From: Acidimicrobiaceae bacterium
Lineage (GTDB): Bacteria; Actinomycetota; Acidimicrobiia; Acidimicrobiales; RAAP-2
NCBI GenBank assembly: GCA_027449885.1
Contig: DAIDKS010000040.1
Coordinates: forward strand, 50,457-114,456
Direction: 5' to 3'
Length of the DNA: 64,000 nt
Part shown: one piece after another, positions 18,147 to 25,522 of the stretch
Layout: every line of letters begins with the position of its first letter
Position numbering within the stretch: the first letter of the stretch is position 1
Translations under genes and position numbers: made by a program
The notes under the pieces: model-generated
Seen by the model: only the letters and a program-made list of their open reading frames with translations
The model's database searches: none
Told to the model about the DNA's origin: nothing

Positions 18147-18152
18147 TAGAAT
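18147..18152 (+). promoter_or_regulatory. -10 element of the cysKE promoter
   Basis: TAGAAT, an excellent -10, 47 bases before the cysK GTG. No strong -35. A 12-bp palindrome lies just downstream. Confidence 0.5.
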
Positions 18153-18167
18153 CTCAATTCGTTAGGT

Positions 18168-18179
18168 CGGGAATTCCCG
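18168..18179 (+). promoter_or_regulatory. 12-bp perfect palindrome in the cysK leader
   Basis: CGGGAATTCCCG, a perfect inverted repeat 15 bases after the TAGAAT -10 and about 20 bases before the cysK start. Position within the early transcribed region suits a repressor operator for the cysteine genes; the regulator is unknown. Confidence 0.4.
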
Positions 18180-18199
18180 GACCAGGAAGGCAGAACCCC

Positions 18200-19132
18200 G
18201 TGCGCATCGCTCCCGACATCACGCACCTCATCGGCGGAACGCCGCTCGTGCGCCTCAACCGCCTCACCGAGGGCCTCCCCGCCACGGTTCTCGCGAAACT
18301 GGAGTACTTCAACCCGAGCGGCTCGGTGAAGGACCGCGCGGCGGTCGCGATGATCGACGCCGCGGAGGCCGCGGGGCTCCTCCATCCCGGCGACACGATC
18401 GTCGAGCCGACGAGTGGCAACACCGGCATCGCCCTGGCGATGATCGCGGCCGCCCGCGGCTACCGGTGCATCCTCACGATGCCCGAGACGATGAGCCGGG
18501 AGCGGCGCATGCTGCTGCGCGGCTACGGCGCCGAGTTGATCCTCACGCCGGGACCCGGGGGGATGAACGCCGCGATCGCCCGGGCCCAGGAGCTGGTCGC
18601 CGAGCACGGCTACTACATGCCCCAGCAGTTCGAGAACCCCGCGAACCCTCAGGTGCACCGTGAGACCACGGCCCAGGAGATCTGGGACGACACCGAGGGC
18701 GGCATCGACGTCCTCGTGGCGGGCGTGGGCACGGGCGGCACCATCGCCGGGATCGCTCAGGCGCTGAAGGAGCGCAAGCCGTCGCTGCACGTGGTCGCCG
18801 TCGAGCCAACGGCCTCGCCCGTCCTGTCCGGTGGCGAGAAGGGGCCTCACCCGATTCAGGGGATCGGGGCCGGCTTCATCCCGGCGAACTACGACGCGAG
18901 CGTGGTCGACGAAGTGGCGACGGTGACCAACGACGACGCCTTCGCGACGGCGCGCGCCCTCGCCACGCGCGAGGGACTGCTCCTCGGGATCTCCTCGGGC
19001 GCGGCGGTGTCGGCCGCTCTGCGCGTGGCGGCCCGACCCGAGCGCGCCGGCCAGACGATCGTGGCCATGACGGCCTCGTTCGGCGAGCGCTACCTCTCGA
19101 CGCCGCTCTTCGACGGACTGGGGGACCAGTGA
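18200..19132 (+). CDS. cysK: Cysteine synthase (O-acetylserine sulfhydrylase)
   Basis: PLP enzyme forming cysteine from O-acetylserine and sulfide. 310 aa. The PLP lysine is in [11 protein letters not shown], the phosphate-binding/substrate loop is [11 protein letters not shown], and [12 protein letters not shown] binds the PLP phosphate; [14 protein letters not shown] binds the pyridine N. GTG start with AGGAAGG upstream. It overlaps cysE by 4 bases, so both enzymes of the cysteine synthase complex are co-translated. Confidence 0.96.
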   Translation: MRIAPDITHLIGGTPLVRLNRLTEGLPATVLAKLEYFNPSGSVKDRAAVAMIDAAEAAGLLHPGDTIVEPTSGNTGIALAMIAAARGYRCILTMPETMSRERRMLLRGYGAELILTPGPGGMNAAIARAQELVAEHGYYMPQQFENPANPQVHRETTAQEIWDDTEGGIDVLVAGVGTGGTIAGIAQALKERKPSLHVVAVEPTASPVLSGGEKGPHPIQGIGAGFIPANYDASVVDEVATVTNDDAFATARALATREGLLLGISSGAAVSAALRVAARPERAGQTIVAMTASFGERYLSTPLFDGLGDQ

Positions 19133-19689
19133 TCCTGACTCGTCTGGTCGGGCGCTTGCGCGAGGACTTGCAGGCCGCGCTCGACCGGGATCCCGCGGCG
19201 CGCACGGCGCTCGAGGTGGCTCTCACGTATCCGGGGGTTCACGCCCTGTGGGGTTACCGGATCGCCCACTGCCTCTGGCGGCACGGGCACTTCCTCAGCG
19301 CCCGCATCGTCAGTTCGGCGGTGCGGGTGCTGACGGCGGTCGACATCCACCCGGCGGCCGAGATCGGCCGGAGGCTGTTCATCGACCACGCCGCGGGAGT
19401 GGTGATCGGGGCGACCGCCGAGGTGGGGGACGACGTCACGATGTTCCACGGCGTCACGCTCGGGGGCGTCACCATGAGCCACGGCAAGCGGCACCCCACG
19501 ATCGAGGATCGCGTCATGATCGGGACCGGGGCGACCATCCTCGGTCCCGTGACCGTGGGCCACGACAGCCGGGTCGGTGCTCAGAGCGTCGTGACCAAGG
19601 ACGTGAAGCCCTACAGCGTGGTCGTCGGCGTACCGGCTCGAGCCGTCACGAACGACGCTCACGACGGGTCCCCGTCAGAGTCGGACTGA
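19129..19689 (+). CDS. cysE: Serine O-acetyltransferase
   Basis: Left-handed beta-helix acetyltransferase that makes O-acetylserine from serine and acetyl-CoA. 186 aa, the short actinobacterial/cyanobacterial form. Hexapeptide motifs are plain: [33 protein letters not shown], then FHGVTLGG with the catalytic His, and [18 protein letters not shown]. The C-terminal end lacks the canonical final Ile used to dock into CysK, ending in a Ser/Glu/Asp tail. Confidence 0.95.
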   Translation: MILTRLVGRLREDLQAALDRDPAARTALEVALTYPGVHALWGYRIAHCLWRHGHFLSARIVSSAVRVLTAVDIHPAAEIGRRLFIDHAAGVVIGATAEVGDDVTMFHGVTLGGVTMSHGKRHPTIEDRVMIGTGATILGPVTVGHDSRVGAQSVVTKDVKPYSVVVGVPARAVTNDAHDGSPSESD

Positions 19690-19727
19690 CGGGAGTCGAC
19701 CGACACGCTCCAGCGGAGCGATCGATA

Positions 19728-19756
19728 CGGAGTCCCCGAGGAAATGGGGTACTCCG
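19728..19756 (+). terminator. Stem-loop after cysE
   Basis: CGGAGTCCCC - GAGGAAAT - GGGGTACTCCG pairs as a 10-bp stem with a single bulged base, 38 bases downstream of the cysE stop. No T-run follows, so it may be a Rho-assisted or stabilising hairpin rather than a classic terminator. Confidence 0.45.
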
Positions 19757-19902
19757 CGGTGGGACCTTCACGTCCTCGCCGTTGAGCATCCGTTCGCCGA
19801 CCCGTCGGCGCAGTCCGCCGAGTTGTTCCGGGGCACGTCGGACCTTACGGTCGCGGACGCGTGGTCGGCGGGGCGATCCACCAAGTGGGGATCGGGTCAA
19901 CG

Positions 19903-19977
<75 letters not shown>

Positions 19978-20009
19978 GTGCAACGGCCCCGACAGTCTAG
20001 GCGTCGCCG

Positions 20010-20015
20010 TAGCCT
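20010..20015 (+). promoter_or_regulatory. -10 element of leaderless globin promoter
   Basis: TAGCCT, 6 bases, GTG at 20022. Confidence 0.55.
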
Positions 20016-20021
20016 GGTCGG

Positions 20022-20396
20022 GTGGAACCGAGCGTCTTCGACCGAGTGGGGGGCTGGTCGTTCTTCGAGCGCCTCGTGGAGGGCTTCTACGTCGGCGTGG
20101 CGGCCGATCCGATCCTGCGTCCGATGTATCCGGAGGACCTCGGGGACTCGCGTCGTCATCTGGTCCTCTTCCTCGCCCAGTACTGGGGTGGTCCGCGAGA
20201 GTACGAGGAGCTGCGGGGACATCCGCGGCTGCGCATGCGCCACCAGCCGTTTCCGGTCACCCGCCAGGCGCGTGACGCGTGGCTCGCGGCCATGATGCAC
20301 TCGCTCGACGCCCTTCGCCCGGAGATCGACGACGAGGTCTACCAGGAGATGTCCGACTACTTCACGACGTCGGCGCGCCAGCTGCGGAACGTCTAG
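20022..20396 (+). CDS. Truncated hemoglobin, group II (TrHbO-type)
   Basis: 124 aa 2-on-2 globin. Family signatures are VFDRVGGWSFFERLVEGFYVGVAADP, LRPMYPEDL, FLAQYWGGPREYEELRGHPRLRMRHQPFPV with the proximal His in the MRHQPF stretch, and AWLAAMMHSLD carrying the G-helix Trp typical of group II. Likely role: oxygen or peroxide/NO chemistry near the membrane, as for mycobacterial GlbO. The last 35 bases overlap the convergent EamA gene. Confidence 0.94.
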   Translation: MEPSVFDRVGGWSFFERLVEGFYVGVAADPILRPMYPEDLGDSRRHLVLFLAQYWGGPREYEELRGHPRLRMRHQPFPVTRQARDAWLAAMMHSLDALRPEIDDEVYQEMSDYFTTSARQLRNV

Positions 20397-21273
20397 GACG
20401 CGACGCCTGTCGCCCCGCGAGGGCCCCCGCCAGGACGAGGAGGCCGCCGACGGGTTCGTTCCAGGTGAGCGGTTCGTGCAGCACGGTGACGCCCGCGACC
20501 ACGGCGACGACCGGGGTGATGTACGTCGTCGTGCTGGCGATCGCGCTACCGGCGGCTGCGATGACCCTCATGTTCCAGACGAACGCGAGCCCGCTCGACA
20601 GGATCCCGAGGACGAGAAGGGCGATCACCGAGTGCCCCGACACGCCGTGGACGGCGCCCGGGGCGACGAGGACGGCGGGGACGAGGACGACCGTGGCGGC
20701 GACCAACTGTCCGGCCGCGAGGGACTCCGGCGGCTCGTGTCGGGGGGAGAGGTGGCGACGCGTGTACGGGAAGGCGACGCCGTAGAGGGTGACCGCGCCG
20801 AGGAGGGCCAGGATCGACCACAGCGGGGCGCGGCCCAGTCCGCGCCACACCCCGAGGACGACGAGGACGCCGACGAGTCCGACTCCGAGCGCGACGACCT
20901 GGCGACGGTGGACCGGCTCGTCGCGGAAGACGAGGCCGATGAAGAAGAGGGAGGTGAGGGGCGTGAGGGCGTTCATCAATCCGGCGAGGATCGAGGTGAC
21001 GTGGCTCTCGGCCAACGGGAACAGGATGCCGGGCACGGCGTTCAGGCACAGGGCCACCACGGTCAGGTGTCCCCAGACCCGTCGACCCCGGGGCAGCGCG
21101 ATGCCGCGGGCGCGGGCGACGGCGAGGATCGTGAGCGCTCCGAGCAGGCACCGCGCGAAGGCGATGGCCACCGGACCGAGGCTCTCGAGGGCCCACTTGA
21201 TGAACAGGAACGACGTGCCCCACGACAGTCCGATGGCCACGTACGCGGGGACCCAGGATCGCGGGGTGGGCAC
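20362..21273 (-). CDS. EamA (DMT superfamily) transporter
   Basis: 303 aa with about ten hydrophobic helices arranged as two EamA repeats. The first repeat begins PAYVAIGLSWGTSFLFIKWAL, and the second around SILALLGAVTLYGVAFPYTRRHL. Short Arg-rich loops separate helices. Likely a metabolite/amino-acid exporter; substrate unknown. GTG start supported by TAACCT 6 bases upstream. Its 3' end overlaps the globin gene by 35 bases on the opposite strand. Confidence 0.87.
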   Translation of the reverse strand: MPTPRSWVPAYVAIGLSWGTSFLFIKWALESLGPVAIAFARCLLGALTILAVARARGIALPRGRRVWGHLTVVALCLNAVPGILFPLAESHVTSILAGLMNALTPLTSLFFIGLVFRDEPVHRRQVVALGVGLVGVLVVLGVWRGLGRAPLWSILALLGAVTLYGVAFPYTRRHLSPRHEPPESLAAGQLVAATVVLVPAVLVAPGAVHGVSGHSVIALLVLGILSSGLAFVWNMRVIAAAGSAIASTTTYITPVVAVVAGVTVLHEPLTWNEPVGGLLVLAGALAGRQASRPRRSAAGAPTS

Positions 21274-21279
21274 GGGGGA

Positions 21280-21285
21280 AGGTTA
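21280..21285 (-). promoter_or_regulatory. -10 element of leaderless EamA promoter
   Basis: TAACCT on the minus strand, 6 bases, GTG at 21273. The opposing PH-protein promoter is 28 bp away. Confidence 0.5.
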
Positions 21286-21312
21286 GACGGGGCCGACGTC
21301 ACGGGTGGGTCC

Positions 21313-21318
21313 TACGCT
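21313..21318 (+). promoter_or_regulatory. -10 element of leaderless PH-domain gene
   Basis: TACGCT, 6 bases, GTG at 21325. Confidence 0.55.
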
Positions 21319-21324
21319 GGGGAC

Positions 21325-21897
21325 GTGGCACAGGTGCGCTGGCGCGACGGCGAGGAGCGGGTGGTGAGCGTGACGCCGAGCGCCCAGGGGATCGCCCAGC
21401 CGCTCACCCTCACCGTGGCCCTCTCCTTGAGTGTGCGCGTCGCGGTGGACTCGGTGGGTGCCTGGCACCGCTACCAGTGGTGGCTGGCCCTCGTGGTGGT
21501 GGGACCCGCCACTCTCGTCACCCTCGGGCGGATCGCCCGGTGGCGTCGCCAGAAGGTGCACGTGACGAGCGAGCGCGTCCTCTGGGAGGCCGGGGTGATC
21601 GATCACTCGGTCGAGAGCGTGGACCTGCGCGACGTCGTGGCGGTTCGGGCCGAGCGTCGTCTCCGCGAACGGGTGACCGGTCGCGGCGTCGTCGTCCTCG
21701 AGACGGTCGGGGGTCCGTGGGTGCTGCCGCGGGTGCGCCATCCACTCGCCCTGGCACGCGTGATCGACGGCGCCCAGGCCCGGGGCCGATCCGTCCCCTG
21801 GGCCTACGACGCGGTCATCGATCCGGGGGTGACCACGCCGTGGCACGACGAGCGTCGGTCGGAGTGGTGGCGCGCACCCGGTACGGTGGGTCCGTGA
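21325..21897 (+). CDS. Membrane protein with bacterial PH-like domain
   Basis: 190 aa from GTG 21325. An N-terminal soluble strand region is followed by hydrophobic segments (PLTLTVALSLSVRVAV, WWLALVVVGPATLVTL), then a beta-rich part (KVHVTSERVLWEAGVIDHSVESVDLRDVVAVRAERR, GRGVVVLETVGGPWVLPRVRHP) that reads like a bPH_2 (DUF304) domain. The C-terminal 30 residues are Trp-rich. It heads a string of four tiny downstream ORFs with 4-base overlaps. Function unknown. Confidence 0.7.
   Translation: MAQVRWRDGEERVVSVTPSAQGIAQPLTLTVALSLSVRVAVDSVGAWHRYQWWLALVVVGPATLVTLGRIARWRRQKVHVTSERVLWEAGVIDHSVESVDLRDVVAVRAERRLRERVTGRGVVVLETVGGPWVLPRVRHPLALARVIDGAQARGRSVPWAYDAVIDPGVTTPWHDERRSEWWRAPGTVGP
21882..21887 (+). 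promoter_or_regulatory. -10 element ahead of zinc-ribbon ORF
   Basis: TACGGT inside the end of the PH-domain gene, 6 bases before GTG 21894; suggests an internal leaderless start as well as translational coupling. Confidence 0.45.
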
Positions 21898-22103
21898 CGA
21901 CCCGGTATCGCTGCAACGCCTGCGGAAACCTGACGCGATTCGACGTGGTGGAGACGACCACCGTGCGAGCCTTCTACCACTACACGGTGGGGGGAGAGCT
22001 CACGATCGAGGATCCCGAGGTGGTCTCGTCGGCCGTCGAGTCGGTCACCTGCCGCTGGTGCGGACACGGTCGCTCCGTCGACGTCATCGACGAGACCGCG
22101 TGA
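21894..22103 (+). CDS. Small zinc-ribbon protein, 69 aa
   Basis: Two CxxC pairs (YRCNACGNLTRF near residue 7 and VTCRWCGHGRSV near residue 53) flank a short beta-rich middle (VVETTTVRAFYHYTVGGELTIED), the outline of a zinc ribbon. Missed by the ORF track as a separate gene; GTG overlaps the stop of the PH gene and its own TGA overlaps the GTG of the next. Could be a nucleic-acid-binding or adaptor ribbon; function unknown. Confidence 0.8.
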   Translation: MTTRYRCNACGNLTRFDVVETTTVRAFYHYTVGGELTIEDPEVVSSAVESVTCRWCGHGRSVDVIDETA

Positions 22104-22492
22104 CGCTGCGCTCCATCGATCCGCCGCGGCCCCGGCGCGTGGCGCCGGAGATCGAGGCGTTCGACGGAGCGGGAGACTCGACGACGGTGCGTCTCCGTGA
22201 GCGAACGCTCATCATCGCGGTGAAGGCGTCGTGCGACGGATGTCGACGCCTGCTCGAGGCCGGCGCCGACTTCTTCGGGCTGCCGCTGATGGCGCTCTGC
22301 GCCGACGACGCGACGGTGAGGGAGTACGCGGACCTGGCGACGCCGGTGCGCCGGGCCCCCGAATGGCTCGGGGCGAGCGGTGTCTCGGCGGCACCGTTCT
22401 TCCTCGTCGTCGAGACCGACGGCACCGTGGTGACCGAGGGGATCCCCTTCGACCCGCGCCAGGTCCGTGGCGAGGTGGCCGGGGCTCGGTGA
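22100..22492 (+). CDS. Thioredoxin-like protein with CDGC motif
   Basis: 130 aa from the GTG that overlaps the zinc-ribbon stop. After a 40-residue basic lead, TLIIAVKASCDGCRRLLEAGADFFGLP gives a beta strand and CxxC active site, and SAAPFFLVVETDGTVVTEG supplies the cis-Pro loop and final strands of a thioredoxin fold. No signal peptide. The active site is CDGC rather than CGPC, so it may be a reductase, an isomerase or a metal-binding variant. Confidence 0.75.
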   Translation: MTLRSIDPPRPRRVAPEIEAFDGAGDSTTVRLRERTLIIAVKASCDGCRRLLEAGADFFGLPLMALCADDATVREYADLATPVRRAPEWLGASGVSAAPFFLVVETDGTVVTEGIPFDPRQVRGEVAGAR

Positions 22493-22532
22493 CGTCACAC
22501 CCACCCGGCATCATCGTGCCGTGGAGGTGAAC

Positions 22533-22763
22533 ATGACACGAGGAAACGAGATCGTGCTGTCGATCAGCTGCGCGGGGTGCGCTCGTCGAGGGACCCCCGA
22601 CTGCGCGGACTGCCTGGTGACTCACGTGCTGGGAGCCGAGGAGGCGCTCAGTCTCACCGCCGACGACGCGCGGGTCGCCGAACTTCTCGGCGAGCAGGGC
22701 CTCGTCCCCCGCCTGCGCTACCGCGACGGCGCCGCGTCGGCGACGAGGAGTTCGCTAGCGTAG
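22533..22763 (+). CDS. Small Cys-rich actinobacterial protein, 76 aa
   Basis: Starts at ATG 22533 with GGAGGTGA 5 bases upstream; the ORF track overextends. Residues 13-30 carry four cysteines and a His: SCAGCARRGTPDCADCLVTH, a CxxC...CxxC pair typical of a zinc or iron-sulfur site. A helical middle (AEEALSLTADDARVAELLGEQGL) and a short Ser/Arg tail follow. I recall similar short proteins in Actinobacteria but cannot name a function. Stops 4 bases before the glycosyltransferase. Confidence 0.75.
   Translation: MTRGNEIVLSISCAGCARRGTPDCADCLVTHVLGAEEALSLTADDARVAELLGEQGLVPRLRYRDGAASATRSSLA
22756..22761 (+). promoter_or_regulatory. -10 element of leaderless glycosyltransferase operon
   Basis: TAGCGT, 6 bases, ATG at 22768; overlaps the last codons of the Cys-rich ORF. 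Confidence 0.5.
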
Positions 22764-22767
22764 GACG

Positions 22768-23931
22768 ATGGCCCGTCACCTCCTGGTGACCAATGACTTC
22801 CCCCCGAAGACCGGTGGCATCCAGGTCTACCTGTACGAGCTGTGGCGCCGACTCGAGCCGGGACGGGCGGCGGTGCTCACCGCGTCGTCAGATCCCGGAG
22901 CCGACGCGTTCGACCGTTCCAGCGAACTCGTGATCGAGCGGGTGCCGGCGAGCACGCTCTTCGCCCCGACCCCGCGGGCCCTCGCCGCGGTCGAGGCGGC
23001 GATCGAGCGCCATCGCCCCTCCCTCGTTCTCTTCGACCCGGCGTGGCCCCTGGGACTCCTCGGACCGCACGTGTCGGTCCCGTACGGTGTCGTGCTGCAC
23101 GGCGCGGAGGTCACGATCCCGGGGCGGCTGCCGCTCGTGGCCTCGAGCCTGCGGCGGGTGCTGCGCCACGCCACCGTGGTCGTGAGCGCGGGGGGCTACC
23201 CGGAGGCGGAGGCCCGTCGGGTCGCGGCCGAGTGGATGCCGCCGATCGTGAGCGTCCCCCCCGGAGTCGACACGGAGCGATTCCGACCGGCGACGCCGCC
23301 GGAGCGAGACGCGACGCGGGCGACCCTCGGCGTCTCGCCGGAGACCTTCCTCGTGAGCTCCTTCTCCCGACTCGTGCCCCGCAAGGGCATGGACACCCTG
23401 ATCGACGCCGCGGCCCACCTCGCGCCGTCCTGGCCGGAGCTCCTCGTGACGATCGGGGGCGGCGGACGAGATCGCGAGCGGCTGGAACGTCGAGCTCGAC
23501 GATCCGGTGCCCCGGTCCGATTCCTCGAGAGGGTCGCCGACGACCTGCTCGCCCCGTGGCTGGCGGCGAGCGACCTCTTCGTCATGGACTGCCGTAATCG
23601 GTGGGCGGGACTGGAGCAGGAGGGCTTCGGCATCGTGTTCCTCGAGGCGGCCGCCTGCGGCGTCCCCTCGATCGCCGGTCGGTCCGGTGGAAGCGCGGAA
23701 GCCGTCGTCCACGGCGAGACCGGCCTGGTCCTCGATCGGCCCCGCTCGACGCGCGCCCTGGTGAGGACCCTCGTCACCCTGCGCGACGAACCCGCGCGAC
23801 GCGCGTCGATGGGCGAGGCCGCACGTGACCTGACGCGACGGGACTTCGACTGGGACGTCCTCGCAGGGCGACTCGCGGCGGGACTCGATTCCTACGACGC
23901 CACCAGGTCGTCCTCGTCGACGGGACCGTGA
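22768..23931 (+). CDS. Glycosyltransferase family 4 (PimB-like)
   Basis: 387 aa GT-B enzyme. The N terminus HLLVTNDFPPKTGGIQVYLYELWRRL is the GT4 donor/acceptor loop, the middle has GVVLHGAEVTIPGRLP, and the C-terminal domain has VSSFSRLVPRKGMDTLIDA and EQEGFGIVFLEAAACGVPSIAG with the E-x7-E motif. This arrangement is closest to actinobacterial phosphatidylinositol mannoside mannosyltransferases (PimB'), so mannosylation of a membrane lipid is a fair inference. Operon with ROK kinase (4-base overlap). Confidence 0.86.
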   Translation: MARHLLVTNDFPPKTGGIQVYLYELWRRLEPGRAAVLTASSDPGADAFDRSSELVIERVPASTLFAPTPRALAAVEAAIERHRPSLVLFDPAWPLGLLGPHVSVPYGVVLHGAEVTIPGRLPLVASSLRRVLRHATVVVSAGGYPEAEARRVAAEWMPPIVSVPPGVDTERFRPATPPERDATRATLGVSPETFLVSSFSRLVPRKGMDTLIDAAAHLAPSWPELLVTIGGGGRDRERLERRARRSGAPVRFLERVADDLLAPWLAASDLFVMDCRNRWAGLEQEGFGIVFLEAAACGVPSIAGRSGGSAEAVVHGETGLVLDRPRSTRALVRTLVTLRDEPARRASMGEAARDLTRRDFDWDVLAGRLAAGLDSYDATRSSSSTGP

Positions 23932-24833
23932 GCCGTCCCGCCATCGGCGTCGACGTGGGCGGGACGAAGGTCCTCGGGGTCGTCGTCGACGCCGCGGGTC
24001 GCGTCCTCGCCGAGGAGCGACGCCCGACGCCCACGGAATCACCCGAGGAGCTCTGCGCGACGATTGAGGAGGTCGTGTCGGTGCTCGGGGCCGACGGTGA
24101 GTGGCGGGACGCGCCCATCGGCGTCGGACTTCCGGGGCTCGTCGACCGCGGGGGCGTCCTACGCTTCTCGCCGCACCTCCCCGCGGCCCGGGGCCTCGAC
24201 CTGCGAGCCCACTGGCCGTCGCGATGGCCCGGGCCGAGGGTGGTGAACGACGCCGCGGCGGCCGCCCGCGCCGAGGGCGCGTGGGGGGCGGGCCGCGGCC
24301 TCGACGACTTCCTCTTCGTGGCCCTGGGGACGGGCATCGGGGGGGCCCTCGTGCGCGACGGCGTCGTGCGGGCCGGTCCCCGTGGTTTCGCCGGAGAGTA
24401 CGGGCACATGGTGGTGGATCCCGGCGGCGTCGTCTGTCCCTGCGGCGGGCGGGGCTGCTGGGAGCGGTACGCCTCGGCGGCCGGACTCGAGCGCTTCGAA
24501 CGGGCCGCCGGCGGGTCGGGAGAGGGTGGGGGACCCGGCGTCGTCGCTCGGGCGAGGGCTCTCGACCAAACGGCGCTCACGGCGCTCACGTCACTCGCGG
24601 CCTGGCTGGCGCTCGGCGTCGCCAACCTGATCGCGGCGCTCGACGTGACCGACGTCGTCGTCGGAGGGGGGCTCGCACGCGAGGGCGACCTCTTCCTCCC
24701 GACCGCCGCCGCGCGTCTCGCGGACCTGCTCGAGGGAGCGTCGGCGCGCCCCCCGACCCGTTGGCACCTCGCCGGATGCGGCGAGAGCGCGGGGGCTCTC
24801 GGGGCCGGACTCGTGGCCCGGGAGGGCTCGTGA
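23928..24833 (+). CDS. ROK-family sugar kinase (glucokinase-like)
   Basis: 301 aa. The phosphate-1 motif is IGVDVGGTKVLGVVVD, the sugar-binding block includes VVNDAAAAARAEGAWGAG, then FVALGTGIGGALVRDG and the EYGHMVVDPGG signature, followed by the ROK zinc motif CPCGGRGCWERYAS. These fit a bacterial ROK glucokinase. GTG start overlaps the glycosyltransferase stop. Probably feeds hexose-6-phosphate to glycolysis or to nucleotide-sugar formation for the neighbouring transferase. Confidence 0.9.
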   Translation: MSRPAIGVDVGGTKVLGVVVDAAGRVLAEERRPTPTESPEELCATIEEVVSVLGADGEWRDAPIGVGLPGLVDRGGVLRFSPHLPAARGLDLRAHWPSRWPGPRVVNDAAAAARAEGAWGAGRGLDDFLFVALGTGIGGALVRDGVVRAGPRGFAGEYGHMVVDPGGVVCPCGGRGCWERYASAAGLERFERAAGGSGEGGGPGVVARARALDQTALTALTSLAAWLALGVANLIAALDVTDVVVGGGLAREGDLFLPTAAARLADLLEGASARPPTRWHLAGCGESAGALGAGLVAREGS

Positions 24834-25513
24834 GGGTCGGCATCCTCCTTCCGACCTTCGAGGTGACGGCCGAACGGGCTCGCGACGTGGCGGCGCGGGC
24901 CGCACTCGCCGGTATCGACGGCGTCTTCGCCTACGACCACCTGTGGCCGATGGGCTCACCGACCCGTCCCGCCCTCGCGCCGCTGCCGGTGCTGGCCGAC
25001 GTCGCGGCCCGACATCCCGCTCTCGTGGTCGGCCCACTGGTGGCCCGGGTCGGACTGGGCTCGCCGGAGCACCTGGTGAGGGGTTTGGCGACCCTCGCGC
25101 GCGTGGCGCCGGGACGGGTGGTCGCCGCTCTCGGCACGGGTGACCGCCTGTCGTCCGCGGAGAACCTCGCCTACGGCCTGCCCTACGAGGACGCCGCCCG
25201 TCGCCGCGAGCACCTGTCCGCCGTCGCCGCGTCGCTGAGCCCGCTCGCTGAGGTGTGGATTGGTGCCGGGGGGCCCACGACCAACGGGATCGCCCGCGCG
25301 CTCGGCGTCACGCTCAACCTGTGGGACGCTCCCATCGAGCGCGTCGTCGAGGCCGCACGTGACGGGCGGGTGAGCTGGGCCGGGCCGACCCCGATCGACC
25401 TCGAGGCGCACCTCGACGCGTTGCGCGAGGCGGGCGTCACGTGGGCCGTGCTGGGTCCCGGGGCGGACACGGAGCGACTCGGGGTGTGGCGCCGAGAGGA
25501 CCGTGTTCTGTAG
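24830..25513 (+). CDS. LLM-class flavin/F420 oxidoreductase (short)
   Basis: 227 aa, shorter than the usual 300 or so. Starts at a GTG overlapping the ROK stop: VRVGILLPTFEVTAERARDVAARAALAG. FAYDHLWPMG, VLADVAARHPALVVGPLVARV and PGRVVAALGTGDRLSSAENLAYGL are luciferase-like barrel pieces; the ending GVTWAVLGPGADTERL is family-like. About 60-80 residues of the mid-barrel insertion seem missing, yet the frame is intact. Third gene of the GT4-ROK-LLM operon. Confidence 0.82.
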   Translation: MRVGILLPTFEVTAERARDVAARAALAGIDGVFAYDHLWPMGSPTRPALAPLPVLADVAARHPALVVGPLVARVGLGSPEHLVRGLATLARVAPGRVVAALGTGDRLSSAENLAYGLPYEDAARRREHLSAVAASLSPLAEVWIGAGGPTTNGIARALGVTLNLWDAPIERVVEAARDGRVSWAGPTPIDLEAHLDALREAGVTWAVLGPGADTERLGVWRREDRVL

Positions 25514-25516
25514 GGT
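25511..25516 (+). promoter_or_regulatory. -10 element made from a stop codon (aminotransferase)
   Basis: TAGGGT begins with the TAG stop of the LLM gene and lies 6 bases before the aminotransferase ATG (25523). Confidence 0.55.
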
Positions 25517-25522
25517 TCCGCA

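Noticed and set aside
19646-19900. 84-aa minus-strand ORF near tRNA-Gly
   Set aside because: It overlaps the cysE 3' end and the cysE hairpin, has no start signal and has Arg/Pro composition of non-coding frames.
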